DNA from: Xanthobacter oligotrophicus
Lineage (GTDB): Bacteria > Pseudomonadota > Alphaproteobacteria > Rhizobiales > Xanthobacteraceae
Assembly: GCF_008364685.1 (NCBI RefSeq)
Contig: NZ_VTTL01000008.1
Span: 62,001 to 126,000, forward strand
Direction: 5' to 3'
DNA length: 64,000 bases
Part shown: one piece after another, positions 17,859 through 26,450 of the stretch
Numbering within the stretch: the stretch's first letter is position 1
Layout of the letters: every line of letters begins with the position of its first letter
The notes under the pieces: generated by a model
Databases searched by the model: none
What the model was told of the DNA's origin: nothing
What the model saw: only the letters and a program-made list of their open reading frames with translations
Translations under genes and position numbers: made by a program

Positions 17859-19392
17859 GGCGGTGGCGTGCCATGCGCGCCGCGAGCCCGACCGCATCCT
17901 CTTCACCGACGCCGCCGGCAGCCTGACCCGGGCCGGCCTGATGGCCGACGCGGCGCGCCTTGCCGCCCGGCTGCCGCCGCAGGCGCGCGTCATTGGCCTG
18001 CTGCTGCCCAACGGGCGGGAATGGGCGGTGGCGCAGATGGCCTGCCTTGCCGCCGGGCGCATGGCGGTGCCGCTGCCCACCTTCTTCAGCGCGCTGCAGT
18101 TGAGCCATATCCTCAAGGACGCGCAGGTGGATCTCGTCCTGGTCCCGCAGGCGAACCCGCCCACCCTGCCTTCCGCCGTGCCCGTGCTGCCGGTAGCCGC
18201 AGGCGGCGAGAGCGGCGCAATGCCGGACTTCCAAAAGGGGTTCCAGGAAGGGTTCGGACAGATCATCTACACCTCCGGCAGCTCCGGCCAGCCGAAGGGC
18301 GTGCGGCACCAGAGCGGGCAGATCGCCTGGTCGGCGTCGGCGCTGGCGCAGGCCATCGCGGCCGATGCGGAGGACACCTATCTCTCCGTGCTGCCCCTGT
18401 CGCTGCTGCTTGAAAGCATCTGCGCCGTGTTCATCCCCGCGCTTGTCGGCGGGCGCACCCACTTCGACACCCAGCTCTCGGAGGCCATCGGGCGCGGCGC
18501 GGCGAGCGGCGTCGCCGCCGCGTTCGAGGCCCATCGGCCGAGCGTCGGCGTGGTGGTGCCCGAACTGCTGCGGGTTTGGGTCCACGAGCTCCTCGCCACG
18601 GGCCGCAAGGCGCCGGATAGCCTGCGCTTCGTCGCCGCCGGCGGCGCCCGGGTGCCGGAGCGCCTCGCCGAGGCGGCTTGGCAGCTCGGCATTCCGGTGC
18701 ATGAGGGCTACGGCCTGTCGGAATGCTGTTCCGTGGTGGCGCTGAACCGACCCGGCGCCCGCGTGGCGGGGACGGTGGGCGCTCCCCTTCCCGGGCTCCA
18801 ACTCACCATCCGCGACGGCGAGATCCTGGTAGATGGCCCCGGCGTGATGGACGGCTATCTCGGCGGTCCGGAGGCCCCGCGCCCCTGGCCCACGGGTGAT
18901 CTCGGCGCGCTGGATGGGCAGGGGCGCCTCACCGTGTTCGGCCGCAGCGACAATCTCATCGTCACCGCGTTGGGACGCAACATCAGTCCGGAATGGGTGG
19001 AGACCGCCCTTCTGGACGATCCCGGCATCGCCGCCTGCGCGGTGGCGCAGGCGGACCTGGCGCAGGTGGATGTTGCGGGGGCGGATTTGGCGGACGCGGA
19101 CGGCGCCCTCGCCGCCCTCGTCATCCCCACGCCGCAGGCCCAGGGCTGGTTCGACGACGCCGGCCCGGAGGGCATCCGCGCGCGCATCGCCGAGCGGTGC
19201 GCCGCCCTGCCCGCCTATGCCCGGCCGACGCGCATCACGGTGCTGGACCTTGCCGACGCCAAGGCGCGGGGGCTGCTCACCGCCAACGGCCGCATCCGCC
19301 GCCCCGCCGCCCGTGCCGTGCTGGCGCAGAGGACCGGCGCCACCCCCTGCCCCGTTCCTCCCCTTCCCTCCCAGGAAAGGCCCCTGCCATGA
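17842..19392 (+). CDS. AMP-binding fatty-acyl/aryl ligase
   Basis: A 516-residue ANL-superfamily enzyme starting at ATG 17842, inside the end of the previous gene. The adenylation motif IIYTSGSSGQPKGV (A3), VHEGYGLSE (A5), TGDLGALDGQGRLTVFGRSDN (A7/A8, containing the TGD) and a C-terminal lid with the lysine of LTANGRIRR are visible. It should adenylate a carboxylic acid, probably a fatty acid, and load it onto CoA or a carrier. No carrier protein is encoded in this operon, so CoA or direct transfer to the neighbouring acyltransferase-like protein is likely. Its stop overlaps the start of the diiron-enzyme gene. Confidence 0.88.
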   Translation: MRSFFEAVACHARREPDRILFTDAAGSLTRAGLMADAARLAARLPPQARVIGLLLPNGREWAVAQMACLAAGRMAVPLPTFFSALQLSHILKDAQVDLVLVPQANPPTLPSAVPVLPVAAGGESGAMPDFQKGFQEGFGQIIYTSGSSGQPKGVRHQSGQIAWSASALAQAIAADAEDTYLSVLPLSLLLESICAVFIPALVGGRTHFDTQLSEAIGRGAASGVAAAFEAHRPSVGVVVPELLRVWVHELLATGRKAPDSLRFVAAGGARVPERLAEAAWQLGIPVHEGYGLSECCSVVALNRPGARVAGTVGAPLPGLQLTIRDGEILVDGPGVMDGYLGGPEAPRPWPTGDLGALDGQGRLTVFGRSDNLIVTALGRNISPEWVETALLDDPGIAACAVAQADLAQVDVAGADLADADGALAALVIPTPQAQGWFDDAGPEGIRARIAERCAALPAYARPTRITVLDLADAKARGLLTANGRIRRPAARAVLAQRTGATPCPVPPLPSQERPLP

Positions 19393-20069
19393 CGTTCTAC
19401 GACTGCCTCATCCGGGAGACCGCGCGCGAGCGCGAAGCCTTCCTTGCCATCCCCCTGGTGCGGGAGGCGCTGGCCTCCGGCGCGCCGAGGAGCCTTTATG
19501 TGGCTTTCCTCACCCAGGCCTATCACCATGTGAAGCACACCTTCCCGCTGCTCGCCCTCGCCGCCTCCCGCACCGGCGACGCGCGCTACCAGGATGCGCT
19601 GGTGGAGTACATGGAAGAGGAGCGCGGCCACGAGAAGTGGATCCTCGACGACATCCGCGCCATGGGCGGCGATGCGGATGCGGTGCGAGAAGGCATGCGC
19701 GACGGGGTGGCCGGCCCGGCCTGCCGGATCATGGTGGGCTTCTCCTATTATGCCATCGAGCATGTCAGCCCCTATGCGCTGCTCGGCAGCGTGCATGTGC
19801 TGGAAGGCATGTCGGTGCTGCTGGCCGACCGCCTCGCCGATACCCTGAAGCGCAGCTTCGGCGCGCAGGCCGAAACCGGCTTCTCCTACCTGCGCTCCCA
19901 CGGCAGCCTCGACCAGGAGCACGTGGCCTTCTTCCGCACCCTGGTGGACGGCTTCGACGATCCCGCCGCGCAGCAGATCATCATCGACCATGCCCGGCTG
20001 TTCTACCGGCTCTATGGCGACATCTTCCGCGACCTCGGCGCCGGCCTGGAGCTGAGCCATGCGGCGTGA
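19389..20069 (+). CDS. Heme-oxygenase-like diiron enzyme (iron-containing redox enzyme, TenA/UndA-like)
   Basis: A 226-residue all-helical protein of the HDO/TenA superfamily, coupled to the ligase gene by ATGA. Candidate metal ligands are the E-x2-H in EEERGHEKW (Glu78, His81), a glutamate/histidine pair in YYAIEHVSPY, and the strongly conserved SHGSLDQEH segment (His171, Asp175, His178). These match the iron-binding type (UndA, SznF, BesC) rather than thiaminase TenA, which uses a cysteine; no cysteine occupies the equivalent place. Known relatives oxidise or cleave fatty or amino acids with O2. Its position after an acyl ligase suggests an acyl substrate, which is inference. Confidence 0.82.
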   Translation: MTFYDCLIRETAREREAFLAIPLVREALASGAPRSLYVAFLTQAYHHVKHTFPLLALAASRTGDARYQDALVEYMEEERGHEKWILDDIRAMGGDADAVREGMRDGVAGPACRIMVGFSYYAIEHVSPYALLGSVHVLEGMSVLLADRLADTLKRSFGAQAETGFSYLRSHGSLDQEHVAFFRTLVDGFDDPAAQQIIIDHARLFYRLYGDIFRDLGAGLELSHAA

Positions 20070-20868
20070 CGCGCAGCACGGCACGCGCCGCGTCCTCATC
20101 ACCGGGGGCGGGTCCGGCATCGGCCGCGCCCTCGCCCTGGAGGCGGCCGGGCGCGGCATGGAGGTCGCCCTGTGCGGCCGGCGGCGCGGCGCGCTGGAAG
20201 ACACCGCCTCTGCCCTGCCCCCAGGCGCCCGGCCGCTGGTCATCTCCGCCGACATCACCTGCGCGGCGGATCGCGCCCGGATCGTGGCGCGGATAAAGGC
20301 CGAATGGGGTGCCCTCCATGTGCTGGTCAACAATGCCGGCGTGGTGGACGGCGGCCCGCTGGAAAGCTTCGACGACGCGGCGCTGGACGCCACCTTCCGC
20401 ACCAACGTGCTCGCCCCCATGGCGCTGACGCGGGACCTGGCGCCGCTGCTTGCGGCCGCAAGCCCGTCGCGGGTGGTGAACGTGGGCTCGGTGTTCGGCG
20501 ACATCGCCTATCCCGGCTTTGCCGCCTATTCGGCCTCCAAGTTCGCCTTGCGCGGCTTTTCCAGCGCCCTGCGCCGGGAGTGGCGCCCCCTTGGTATCGG
20601 CGTCACCTACGTGGCGCCCCGCGCCACCCGCACCGACGCGGCGGCGGCCTTCGATGATCTCATCGCCACAACCGGCATGCGCCTCGATGCACCGGACAGT
20701 GTGGCGGCGCAGATCTGGCGGGCGGTGGAGCGCGGGCGCGACAGCGCCTATCCGCCCGGCGTGGAACGCCTGTTCGTGCTCATCCAGCGCCTCGCCCCCC
20801 GGCTCATCGACCGGGCGCTGGCCAAAACCACCCCTGCGGCGGCCGGCGCGGCCCGCGCCGCCGCCTGA
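20059..20868 (+). CDS. Short-chain dehydrogenase/reductase
   Basis: A 269-residue classical SDR starting inside the end of the diiron-enzyme gene. It shows the cofactor motif TGGGSGIGRALA, NNAG (LHVLVNNAGVVDG), the catalytic serine region VVNVGSVFGDIAYPG and YSASK. In place of the usual PG turn it has YVAPRATRTDAAAAF, and the C-terminus is Ala/Arg-rich. It probably reduces or oxidises a carbonyl intermediate made by the preceding enzymes. Cofactor preference (basic residues after the first strand: CGRRRGALE) points to NADPH. Confidence 0.88.
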   Translation: MRRDAQHGTRRVLITGGGSGIGRALALEAAGRGMEVALCGRRRGALEDTASALPPGARPLVISADITCAADRARIVARIKAEWGALHVLVNNAGVVDGGPLESFDDAALDATFRTNVLAPMALTRDLAPLLAAASPSRVVNVGSVFGDIAYPGFAAYSASKFALRGFSSALRREWRPLGIGVTYVAPRATRTDAAAAFDDLIATTGMRLDAPDSVAAQIWRAVERGRDSAYPPGVERLFVLIQRLAPRLIDRALAKTTPAAAGAARAAA

Positions 20869-20902
20869 GCCCTCGCGGCACTTGAGCGAAGCCCTCTCGG
20901 CA

Positions 20903-20917
20903 CCGGTCGAAGACCGG
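20903..20917 (+). other. Small hairpin inside the operon
   Basis: CCGGTC-GAA-GACCGG forms a perfect 6-bp stem with a 3-nt loop in the 87-nt gap between the SDR and TPR genes. It has no T-run, so it is more likely an mRNA processing or stabilising element than a terminator. Confidence 0.3.
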
Positions 20918-20955
20918 GGCCATCTGCATGCTCCCATCAAATGAAAGGAACACCC

Positions 20956-21621
20956 ATGCGTGCCAACCCGCACACCCTGCTGCGTGCCATGCTGCTTGCC
21001 GCCATCGCCCTCGGCGCCCCCGCCGCGCAGGCGGCCGACGATGGCCTGAACGCCCAGGTCAAGCAGATCCAGACCCGGTGGGAGACCATCAAGTTCACGG
21101 TCCCGGAGGGCGACAAGCAGACCGAGCAGATGAACGCCCTCGGCGCCGAGGCCGACGCCATGGCGGCCAAGTATCCCGACCGGGTGGAGGCGCTGGTGTG
21201 GGACGGCATCCTCACCAGCGAGCGGGCGTCCATGGTCAATCCCATCAGCGCCCTCTCCCTCGCCAAGCGGGCCCGCGACACGCTGGAGAAGGCCTATGGC
21301 ATGAACCCCACGGCGCTGGATGCGGGCGCGCCCACCAGCCTCGGCGTGCTCTATTATCGCGTGCCGGGCTTCCCGGTGGCGTTCGGCGACAAGGTCAAGG
21401 CCCGCCAGCTGCTGGAGGAGGCCACCCGCGACGCCCCCAACGGGCTCGACGCCTGGTATTTCTACGGCGACTTCCTGCTGAGCCAGGGCGAATATGCCAA
21501 GGCCCGCGCGGCCTTCACCCACGCCTTGTCGATCCCGCCCCATGCCGAACGGCCCCTGTGGGACGAGAACCGCCGCCTGGTGATCCACGAGAAGCTCGAC
21601 CAGATAAAGGCCAAGCTGTGA
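20956..21621 (+). CDS. Exported TPR-like protein of unknown function
   Basis: About 221 residues. I chose ATG 20956, which has AAAGGAA about 6 nt upstream; an in-frame ATG at 20941 is also possible. A Sec signal peptide (LLAAIALGAPAAQA) is followed by helical repeats, including TPR-like pairs near residues 90-200 (LKARDT-type, LDAWYFYGDFLLSQGEYAKA). There are no catalytic motifs. It sits between the SDR and methyltransferase genes and is coupled to the latter by GTGA. A periplasmic scaffold or assembly role is possible. I do not recognise a named family with certainty. Confidence 0.7.
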   Translation: MRANPHTLLRAMLLAAIALGAPAAQAADDGLNAQVKQIQTRWETIKFTVPEGDKQTEQMNALGAEADAMAAKYPDRVEALVWDGILTSERASMVNPISALSLAKRARDTLEKAYGMNPTALDAGAPTSLGVLYYRVPGFPVAFGDKVKARQLLEEATRDAPNGLDAWYFYGDFLLSQGEYAKARAAFTHALSIPPHAERPLWDENRRLVIHEKLDQIKAKL

Positions 21622-22304
21622 ACCGGCCCGAGCGCGCCCTGATGGCGAAGGGGGGTCAAGGCCGGCCGGGCGGGGGCCTGTGGCACCGGCTCGGCCGCCA
21701 GCTCGCCCGGCCGCAGGGCCGGGCTGGCGCCCTTGCCGGCCACCTCATGGCGTGGGTGAACCGGCGGCCCAACGCCCTCGCCATCGCGGCGCTGGAGGTC
21801 CGTCCCGACGACCATGTTCTTGAGATCGGGTTCGGGCCGGGCGATGGCCTCGCCACGCTGGCGCGGCGGGCGGGCCTCGGGCACATCCACGGCATCGACG
21901 GCTCGCCGGCCATGCTGGCACAGGCCACGCGGCGCAACGCGCAGGCCATCGCCGAGGGCCGCATGTGCCTTGCCACCGGCGACATGCGCCGCCTGCCCTT
22001 CCCGGACGCCAGCTTCGACAAGGTGCTGGGGGTGAACGTCGCCTATTTCTTCGATCCGGACGGGGGCGCGGTGGGCGAGATCCACCGCGTGCTGCGGCCG
22101 GGCGGGCGGGTCTCGCTCTACGTGACCGACCGCGCCACTATGGCCGGCTGGCCGTTCGCGGACCCCAGGACCCATGTGACCTATGACTGGGTGGACCTGA
22201 AGCACCTCATCGCCCGTGGCGGCTTCGAGCCGGCGCGGGTGATGATCCGCGCCCTCGACCTGCCCCTGGGGGTCAAGGGCCTCATCGCCACCGCCCGGCG
22301 GTGA
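21618..22304 (+). CDS. SAM-dependent class I methyltransferase
   Basis: A 228-residue methyltransferase. The GTG at 21618 overlaps the stop of the TPR gene (GTGA); an internal ATG at 21642 is less likely. Motif I is VLEIGFGPGDGLATLA, followed by the acidic GIDGSPAMLAQA, GDMRRLPFPDASFDKVLGVN (motif II/post-motif) and IHRVLRPGGRVSLYV. This is the UbiE/Methyltransf_11 pattern. As last gene of the 17.3-22.3 kb operon it may methylate the product of that pathway. The substrate is unknown. Confidence 0.85.
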   Translation: MNRPERALMAKGGQGRPGGGLWHRLGRQLARPQGRAGALAGHLMAWVNRRPNALAIAALEVRPDDHVLEIGFGPGDGLATLARRAGLGHIHGIDGSPAMLAQATRRNAQAIAEGRMCLATGDMRRLPFPDASFDKVLGVNVAYFFDPDGGAVGEIHRVLRPGGRVSLYVTDRATMAGWPFADPRTHVTYDWVDLKHLIARGGFEPARVMIRALDLPLGVKGLIATARR

Positions 22305-22312
22305 GGCGGGTC

Positions 22313-23662
22313 TCAAACCCCCTCGGCGCCGAGGGGCGGGAAGCACATTTCCGCGCAACCGCCCACGGTGCCATTGGAGAGTTCCAGCCGGCCGCCGTGC
22401 ACCATCATGGTGCGCTCCACGATGGCGAGGCCCAGCCCCACCCCGTTGCGGCGATCGCTGCGCACCAGGCCGCGCCGCCGGCGCTCGGCGTCCAGCACCT
22501 CGGCGGGAAAGCCCGGCCCGTGGTCGCGCACCCGGATGGCGGGCGCATCCGTCACCTCGACGCTGATGGTGGTGGCCTCGGGGGCATGGTCCAGCGCATT
22601 CTCGATGAGGTTGCGCACCGCCCGGAACACATCGTCGCGACCGCCGGCCACCACCACGGGAGCTGGACCCGCGATCACCTCGATGGAGCGGTTGCGGGCG
22701 ATCACCTGCGGCGCCAGATAGGCAGCGGCCTCCCGCGCCGCCTCGCGCAGCTCCACCACGTCGCCGGGCTCGATGCGGAAGCGGCCGAGCCGCACCCGGT
22801 CGAGCAATTGCTCCACCAGCCGCTCCATGGCGACGAGTTCTTTCTCCAGCACCCGGGCGTAAGGCTCGTCGGTGAAGGCGAGCTGGGCCTTCATCACCGC
22901 GAGCGGGGTGCGCAGCTCGTGGGCCATGTCGCCGACGAACTCCTCCTGGGCGCGATAGCCCTGCCGCAGCCGGCCGAGGGCCTGGTTGACGGCGCGCACC
23001 AGCGCCAGCACGTCGTCCGGCAGCCCTTTCTCGCTGAGGGTGACCGAGACCCCGCCCGGCTGGATCGCCTCCGCCTCCTCCACCGTCTGGCTGAGGGGCC
23101 GCAGGGCGATGTGGGCGACGAGGAGGTTGGTCGCCAGCATCAGCAGCATGAAGGGGATCCACAGCCAGGCGATGTCCTGCATGAATTCTTCGAGGACGGA
23201 ATCAAACACCACGTCGCTGCTGGGAAATGCCACCTGCACATAGGCGGGCTGCGCGATGCCGTGGATGCGCAGGGAGATGCCGTAGAGCGCTTCCGGCGAA
23301 TTGCCCTTTGGCAGCTCGAAATAATGCTCCGCCATCTCCTCCACCGGCACGAACGGGTCGTGCACGTCGGCGGAGCCGGCCAGCCGCTCGCCGGACGGGC
23401 CGAGCACGATGAAGTGGCCGCCCTCCTGGGCGATGCGATGCACCGTGGACTGGCGGATGGGCGCGGTGACCACATGGCCCACCGCCCGCACGTCCTTGGC
23501 GATGCTCATGGCGAAGCTGTGGAGCGTGCCCTCGCGGAAGCGGGTGTTGATGGTGTCGAAGCGGATGTAGAGGAATACGGCGGTGACGCAGACCGCCACC
23601 ACGCTCACCGCCACCATGCCGATCATCAGGCGGCCGAACAGCCCCCGCACCAGCCGCTTCAC
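22313..23662 (-). CDS. Sensor histidine kinase (QseC/PmrB-like)
   Basis: A 449-residue inner-membrane kinase with two membrane helices (about residues 12-33 and 170-190) around a periplasmic sensor of about 135 residues, then HAMP, a HisKA box (GDMAHELRTPLAVMKAQL) and a HATPase domain (NLIENALDHAPE, DHGPGF, GVGLGLAIVER). The start overlaps the stop of the response-regulator gene (ATGA). It ends 9 nt from the stop of the convergent methyltransferase gene. The signal is unknown; relatives sense cations, antimicrobial peptides or pH. Confidence 0.9.
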   Translation of the reverse strand: MKRLVRGLFGRLMIGMVAVSVVAVCVTAVFLYIRFDTINTRFREGTLHSFAMSIAKDVRAVGHVVTAPIRQSTVHRIAQEGGHFIVLGPSGERLAGSADVHDPFVPVEEMAEHYFELPKGNSPEALYGISLRIHGIAQPAYVQVAFPSSDVVFDSVLEEFMQDIAWLWIPFMLLMLATNLLVAHIALRPLSQTVEEAEAIQPGGVSVTLSEKGLPDDVLALVRAVNQALGRLRQGYRAQEEFVGDMAHELRTPLAVMKAQLAFTDEPYARVLEKELVAMERLVEQLLDRVRLGRFRIEPGDVVELREAAREAAAYLAPQVIARNRSIEVIAGPAPVVVAGGRDDVFRAVRNLIENALDHAPEATTISVEVTDAPAIRVRDHGPGFPAEVLDAERRRRGLVRSDRRNGVGLGLAIVERTMMVHGGRLELSNGTVGGCAEMCFPPLGAEGV

Positions 23663-24336
23663 GGCCGCGCCCCGGACAGGAGGTAGCCGATACCGCGCAG
23701 GGTGTGGATCTCCACCACCGCGCCGGCCCCCGCCAGCTTCTTGCGCAGGCGGTGGATCAGCACTTCAACGGCGTTGGAGCTGACTTCCTCGCCATAGCCA
23801 TAGAGGGTTTCCTCCAGCGCCGGCTTGGAGATGACCGCGCCGGTGCGGCGCATCAGCAGCTCCAGCGCCGCCGCCTCCTTGCGGCTGAGATCGAGCCCCA
23901 CCCCATCGACCCGCGCCTGCCGGGCAATGGTGTCCAGCTCCACATTGCCTTCCTTCAGCGACACCCCGAGCGCCGAGCCGGGACGCCGCAGCAGGGCGCG
24001 GACGCGGGCGATCAGCTCGTCCACGTTGAAGGGCTTGCGCATATAGTCGTCGGCGCCGCCATTGAGCCCGGCGATGACCGAGGGCGCGCCGTCGCGGGCG
24101 GTCAAAAGCAGGATCGGCTGGGCCACGCCCTTGCGCCGGAGCACATCCAGCAGCTCCATGCCGTCGCGGTCCGGCAGGCCGAGATCGAGGATGATGGCGT
24201 CGAACGGGGTGGTTAAGACCGCTTCCTCAGCGTCAGCCGCCGCATGCACCGCATCGACGGCAAAGCCCGCCGTCCGCAGCGCATCCGCGGCCAGCGCCGA
24301 CATCCGTTCATTGTCCTCGACGAGCAGTATGCGCAT
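23659..24336 (-). CDS. OmpR-family response regulator
   Basis: A 225-residue regulator: receiver domain with the acidic pocket (VEDN), the phosphoacceptor in IILDLGLPDRDG, LLLTARD and the conserved lysine in DDYMRKPF, then a winged-helix DNA-binding domain (SSNAVEVLIHRLRKKL, IHTLRGIGYLL). It is first in a two-gene operon with its kinase. A perfect FNR/FixK-type site lies about 90 nt upstream of its ATG, so expression may respond to oxygen. Confidence 0.92.
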   Translation of the reverse strand: MRILLVEDNERMSALAADALRTAGFAVDAVHAAADAEEAVLTTPFDAIILDLGLPDRDGMELLDVLRRKGVAQPILLLTARDGAPSVIAGLNGGADDYMRKPFNVDELIARVRALLRRPGSALGVSLKEGNVELDTIARQARVDGVGLDLSRKEAAALELLMRRTGAVISKPALEETLYGYGEEVSSNAVEVLIHRLRKKLAGAGAVVEIHTLRGIGYLLSGARP

Positions 24337-24425
24337 GCGCTGGAAATCTCACCCACCGCACCGGATTGCGCCCAGGAATGTGGCAAAAATCAATGTTTAC
24401 GTTCAGTAAAACGGCGGCAACATAT

Positions 24426-24439
24426 TTGATCCAGATCAA
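24426..24439. promoter_or_regulatory. FNR/FixK/Anr-type binding site
   Basis: TTGAT-CCAG-ATCAA is an exact match to the FNR/FixK consensus (TTGAT-N4-ATCAA). It lies 90 nt upstream of the response regulator (minus) and 171 nt upstream of the AraC gene (plus), in an AT-rich patch. The distance fits activation of the two-component operon best, but either or both genes could be controlled. Confidence 0.65.
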
Positions 24440-24609
24440 GCAAAATCCGCAAACACCTCAAGCGACGAGAACAGCACGCCGAGATCATCCGACTTTCGTG
24501 TGATGTATTTTGCAAAAGGCGTCCGGGACGAAGCCGGAACCGATGGTCTCGACGAACCCGCGACCTGCCCCACGGACGCGTCCGAACCGCCCACCGCTGC
24601 AGACCTTCG

Positions 24610-25584
24610 ATGCACTGCAGCATGACCCTTGCCATTGCGGCCGATGGCAGGTCAGATGCCGGCATGAACGGCGCTCAGTCACACGCGGCGGAACCCCAGG
24701 CCGCCGCACGCCACGCCTCGGGACGCGACAGCCTCGGCTGCGCGCTGGCCGCGCTCTGCGAGGGTGAGGAACTGAGCGGTAACGGCTTCGTGATCTACCG
24801 CAAGTCCCATGACGGCAGCGAGGTGCGGCAGGTGGAAACACCGCCGAGCGACCGGGGCGTGCTGGTCGGCCTGTCCCTCTCCGGCGGCCACCGGCGACGC
24901 ATCTTCACCGGCAACCGCTCGGCGACTTACGATTTCGCGGCGGACAGCTGCTATATCCGCCCGTTCGCCGACGACTACCGGGCCGACATCGAGACCGGGT
25001 TCGAATTCCTCCTGCTGGAGGTCTCCCAGGCCGCGCTCCACCGCACCTGCGCCGAAAGCGGCGTGCCCCTCGCGGACGGGCTTTCCACCACGCCCGGGGC
25101 GAGCGACCCGGTGCTCGCCCACCTCGGCCGCGCGCTGCTGCCGGCCCTCGCCCATGCGGCGAGCGCCAGCGCGCTGTTCGTGGAGCAGGTGGTGTGCGCC
25201 ATGCAGACGCATCTGGTCGCCCGCTACCACGGCGCCGCCGTGCGGGCCGCACGCGGCGGCGGCCTTTCCGACCTGCAGCTTCGGCGCGCCCAGGAGCTTC
25301 TGGCGGCGGGCATGGACGGCACGGTACTGATCGCCGACATCGCCGCCGCCTGCGACGTGTCGCGCAGCTATTTCATCCGCGCCTTCCGGCAGGCCACGGG
25401 CGCGACGCCCTACCAGTGGCTGCTCGCCCGGCGGGTGGAGCAGGCGCGCGCGCTGCTCACGCGATCGGGCCTGTCGCTGGCGGACGTGGCCATCCAATGC
25501 GGCTTTTCCGACCAGAGCCACATGACGCGCACCTTCGCCCGCCTCACCGGATCGACCCCCGGCGCCTGGCGGCGCAGCCGCTGA
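24610..25584 (+). CDS. AraC-family transcriptional regulator
   Basis: A 324-residue protein with an N-terminal AraC-binding-like (cupin, ARD-type) region and a C-terminal helix-turn-helix pair (LIADIAAACDVSRSYFIRAF and LADVAIQCGFSDQSHMTRTF). I used the first ATG at 24610; starts at 24622 or 24664 are possible because the first 18 residues are not obviously conserved and no ribosome site is clear. No target is suggested by position: the next genes are convergent, and divergent is the two-component pair. Confidence 0.82.
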   Translation: MHCSMTLAIAADGRSDAGMNGAQSHAAEPQAAARHASGRDSLGCALAALCEGEELSGNGFVIYRKSHDGSEVRQVETPPSDRGVLVGLSLSGGHRRRIFTGNRSATYDFAADSCYIRPFADDYRADIETGFEFLLLEVSQAALHRTCAESGVPLADGLSTTPGASDPVLAHLGRALLPALAHAASASALFVEQVVCAMQTHLVARYHGAAVRAARGGGLSDLQLRRAQELLAAGMDGTVLIADIAAACDVSRSYFIRAFRQATGATPYQWLLARRVEQARALLTRSGLSLADVAIQCGFSDQSHMTRTFARLTGSTPGAWRRSR

Positions 25585-26004
25585 AGGCTGTTTGTACGCG
25601 CAACAGTTGAGATGCCTTCGACGGAAGGTGCCGGGCATCCTCTCCCAAGCACCTTCGATGCCACGCACAAACAGCGCGCATCATTTCAATGTGATAAAAT
25701 GACAAACCAAAGACGTTGCGCGTATTCCCGGAATGCGCAACCTCACTGAGGCTCGCGCCAACCCACCGGGTCCGATCGTCCAAGAGCGCAGACTTTCCTT
25801 CAAGACGCTCACCCGGCCCGGCGCGATAGTTCGCGCGACCTGACACCAGCCGGAGGTCGAAGCCATGATCGCGACCCTGGGACCCGACCAGCGCGTGCGC
25901 CGCCGGACCGCCACGCACGCTCCCCCCTGAACCGGAGACCGCCGCATCCACCCGAGCCCGCGCCCCGGCCGGGCAAGGCCCTGTCAATACAACGGCTTAA
26001 TGCA
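25585..26004. other. Convergent intergenic region (420 nt)
   Basis: This lies between the ends of the AraC and HxlR genes. It holds an imperfect hairpin at 25715-25741 (GTTGCGC ... GCGCAAC arms) without a T-run. A 21-codon ORF at 25865-25930 has GGAGG ten nt before its ATG and an Arg-rich peptide; I could not tell whether it is real. Otherwise I see nothing supported. Confidence 0.4.
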
Positions 26005-26346
26005 TCAGAGCCGGACCTCCGGCACGCCGAAGGCCTCGTTGCGGGCCAGCGCGGCATCCACCTCGTGGCCGTTCGCGGTCAACGCATATTCCACGTGTCG
26101 CACCCGGCCTTCAAGTTCGCGGCGCGTCACATAGCCGGCCGACTCGAGATCCTTGAGCCGCGCCGACAGCACGCGGGCGGAGATGGCGCCGGGGAGCGCC
26201 CGGCGCAATTGACCGAACCGCAGCGTGCCGTTGCGCGCGAGCGCGGCAATGATGTGGCCCATCCATTCCTGGGCCATGAACTTGAGGAAATGCTCGGCTG
26301 GGCAATGCCCGAGGCCGATCTTCTTGCGCTCTGTTTCGTCATCCAT
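26005..26346 (-). CDS. HxlR-family transcriptional regulator
   Basis: A 113-residue winged-helix protein. It opens with the CPAEHFLKFMAQEWMGHII segment, in which one cysteine sits before the first helix as in HxlR/HypR-type redox- or electrophile-sensing members, and continues with RFGQLRRALPGAISARVLSARLKDLE and the wing region VRHVEYALT. It is divergent from the hydrolase cluster beginning at 26451, with 104 nt between them, which suggests that it controls that cluster. HxlR proteins usually answer aldehydes, quinones or disulfide stress. Confidence 0.88.
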   Translation of the reverse strand: MDDETERKKIGLGHCPAEHFLKFMAQEWMGHIIAALARNGTLRFGQLRRALPGAISARVLSARLKDLESAGYVTRRELEGRVRHVEYALTANGHEVDAALARNEAFGVPEVRL

Positions 26347-26356
26347 GGGTGAAACC

Positions 26357-26374
26357 AGTATCTCGCAGGTAACT
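26357..26374. promoter_or_regulatory. Candidate HxlR operator
   Basis: An imperfect dyad AGTATC-N6-GTAACT lies 11 nt in front of the HxlR start and about 77 nt before the isochorismatase-like gene. HxlR proteins bind as dimers to AT-rich dyads in their own divergent promoters, so this is a reasonable candidate. Only 4 of 6 arm positions match. Confidence 0.35.
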
Positions 26375-26450
26375 AATGGCCGCCGCGCCGATGTGGCGCT
26401 AGCTTCCCGTCCGCCCGTCAGTCCCCACCATCACAGCAGGAGATTTCCCC

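Noticed and set aside
19389-20069. Thiaminase TenA
   Set aside because: The catalytic cysteine of TenA is lacking and the metal-ligand pattern ExxH plus HxxxDxxH points to the iron-binding branch; there are no thiamine genes nearby.
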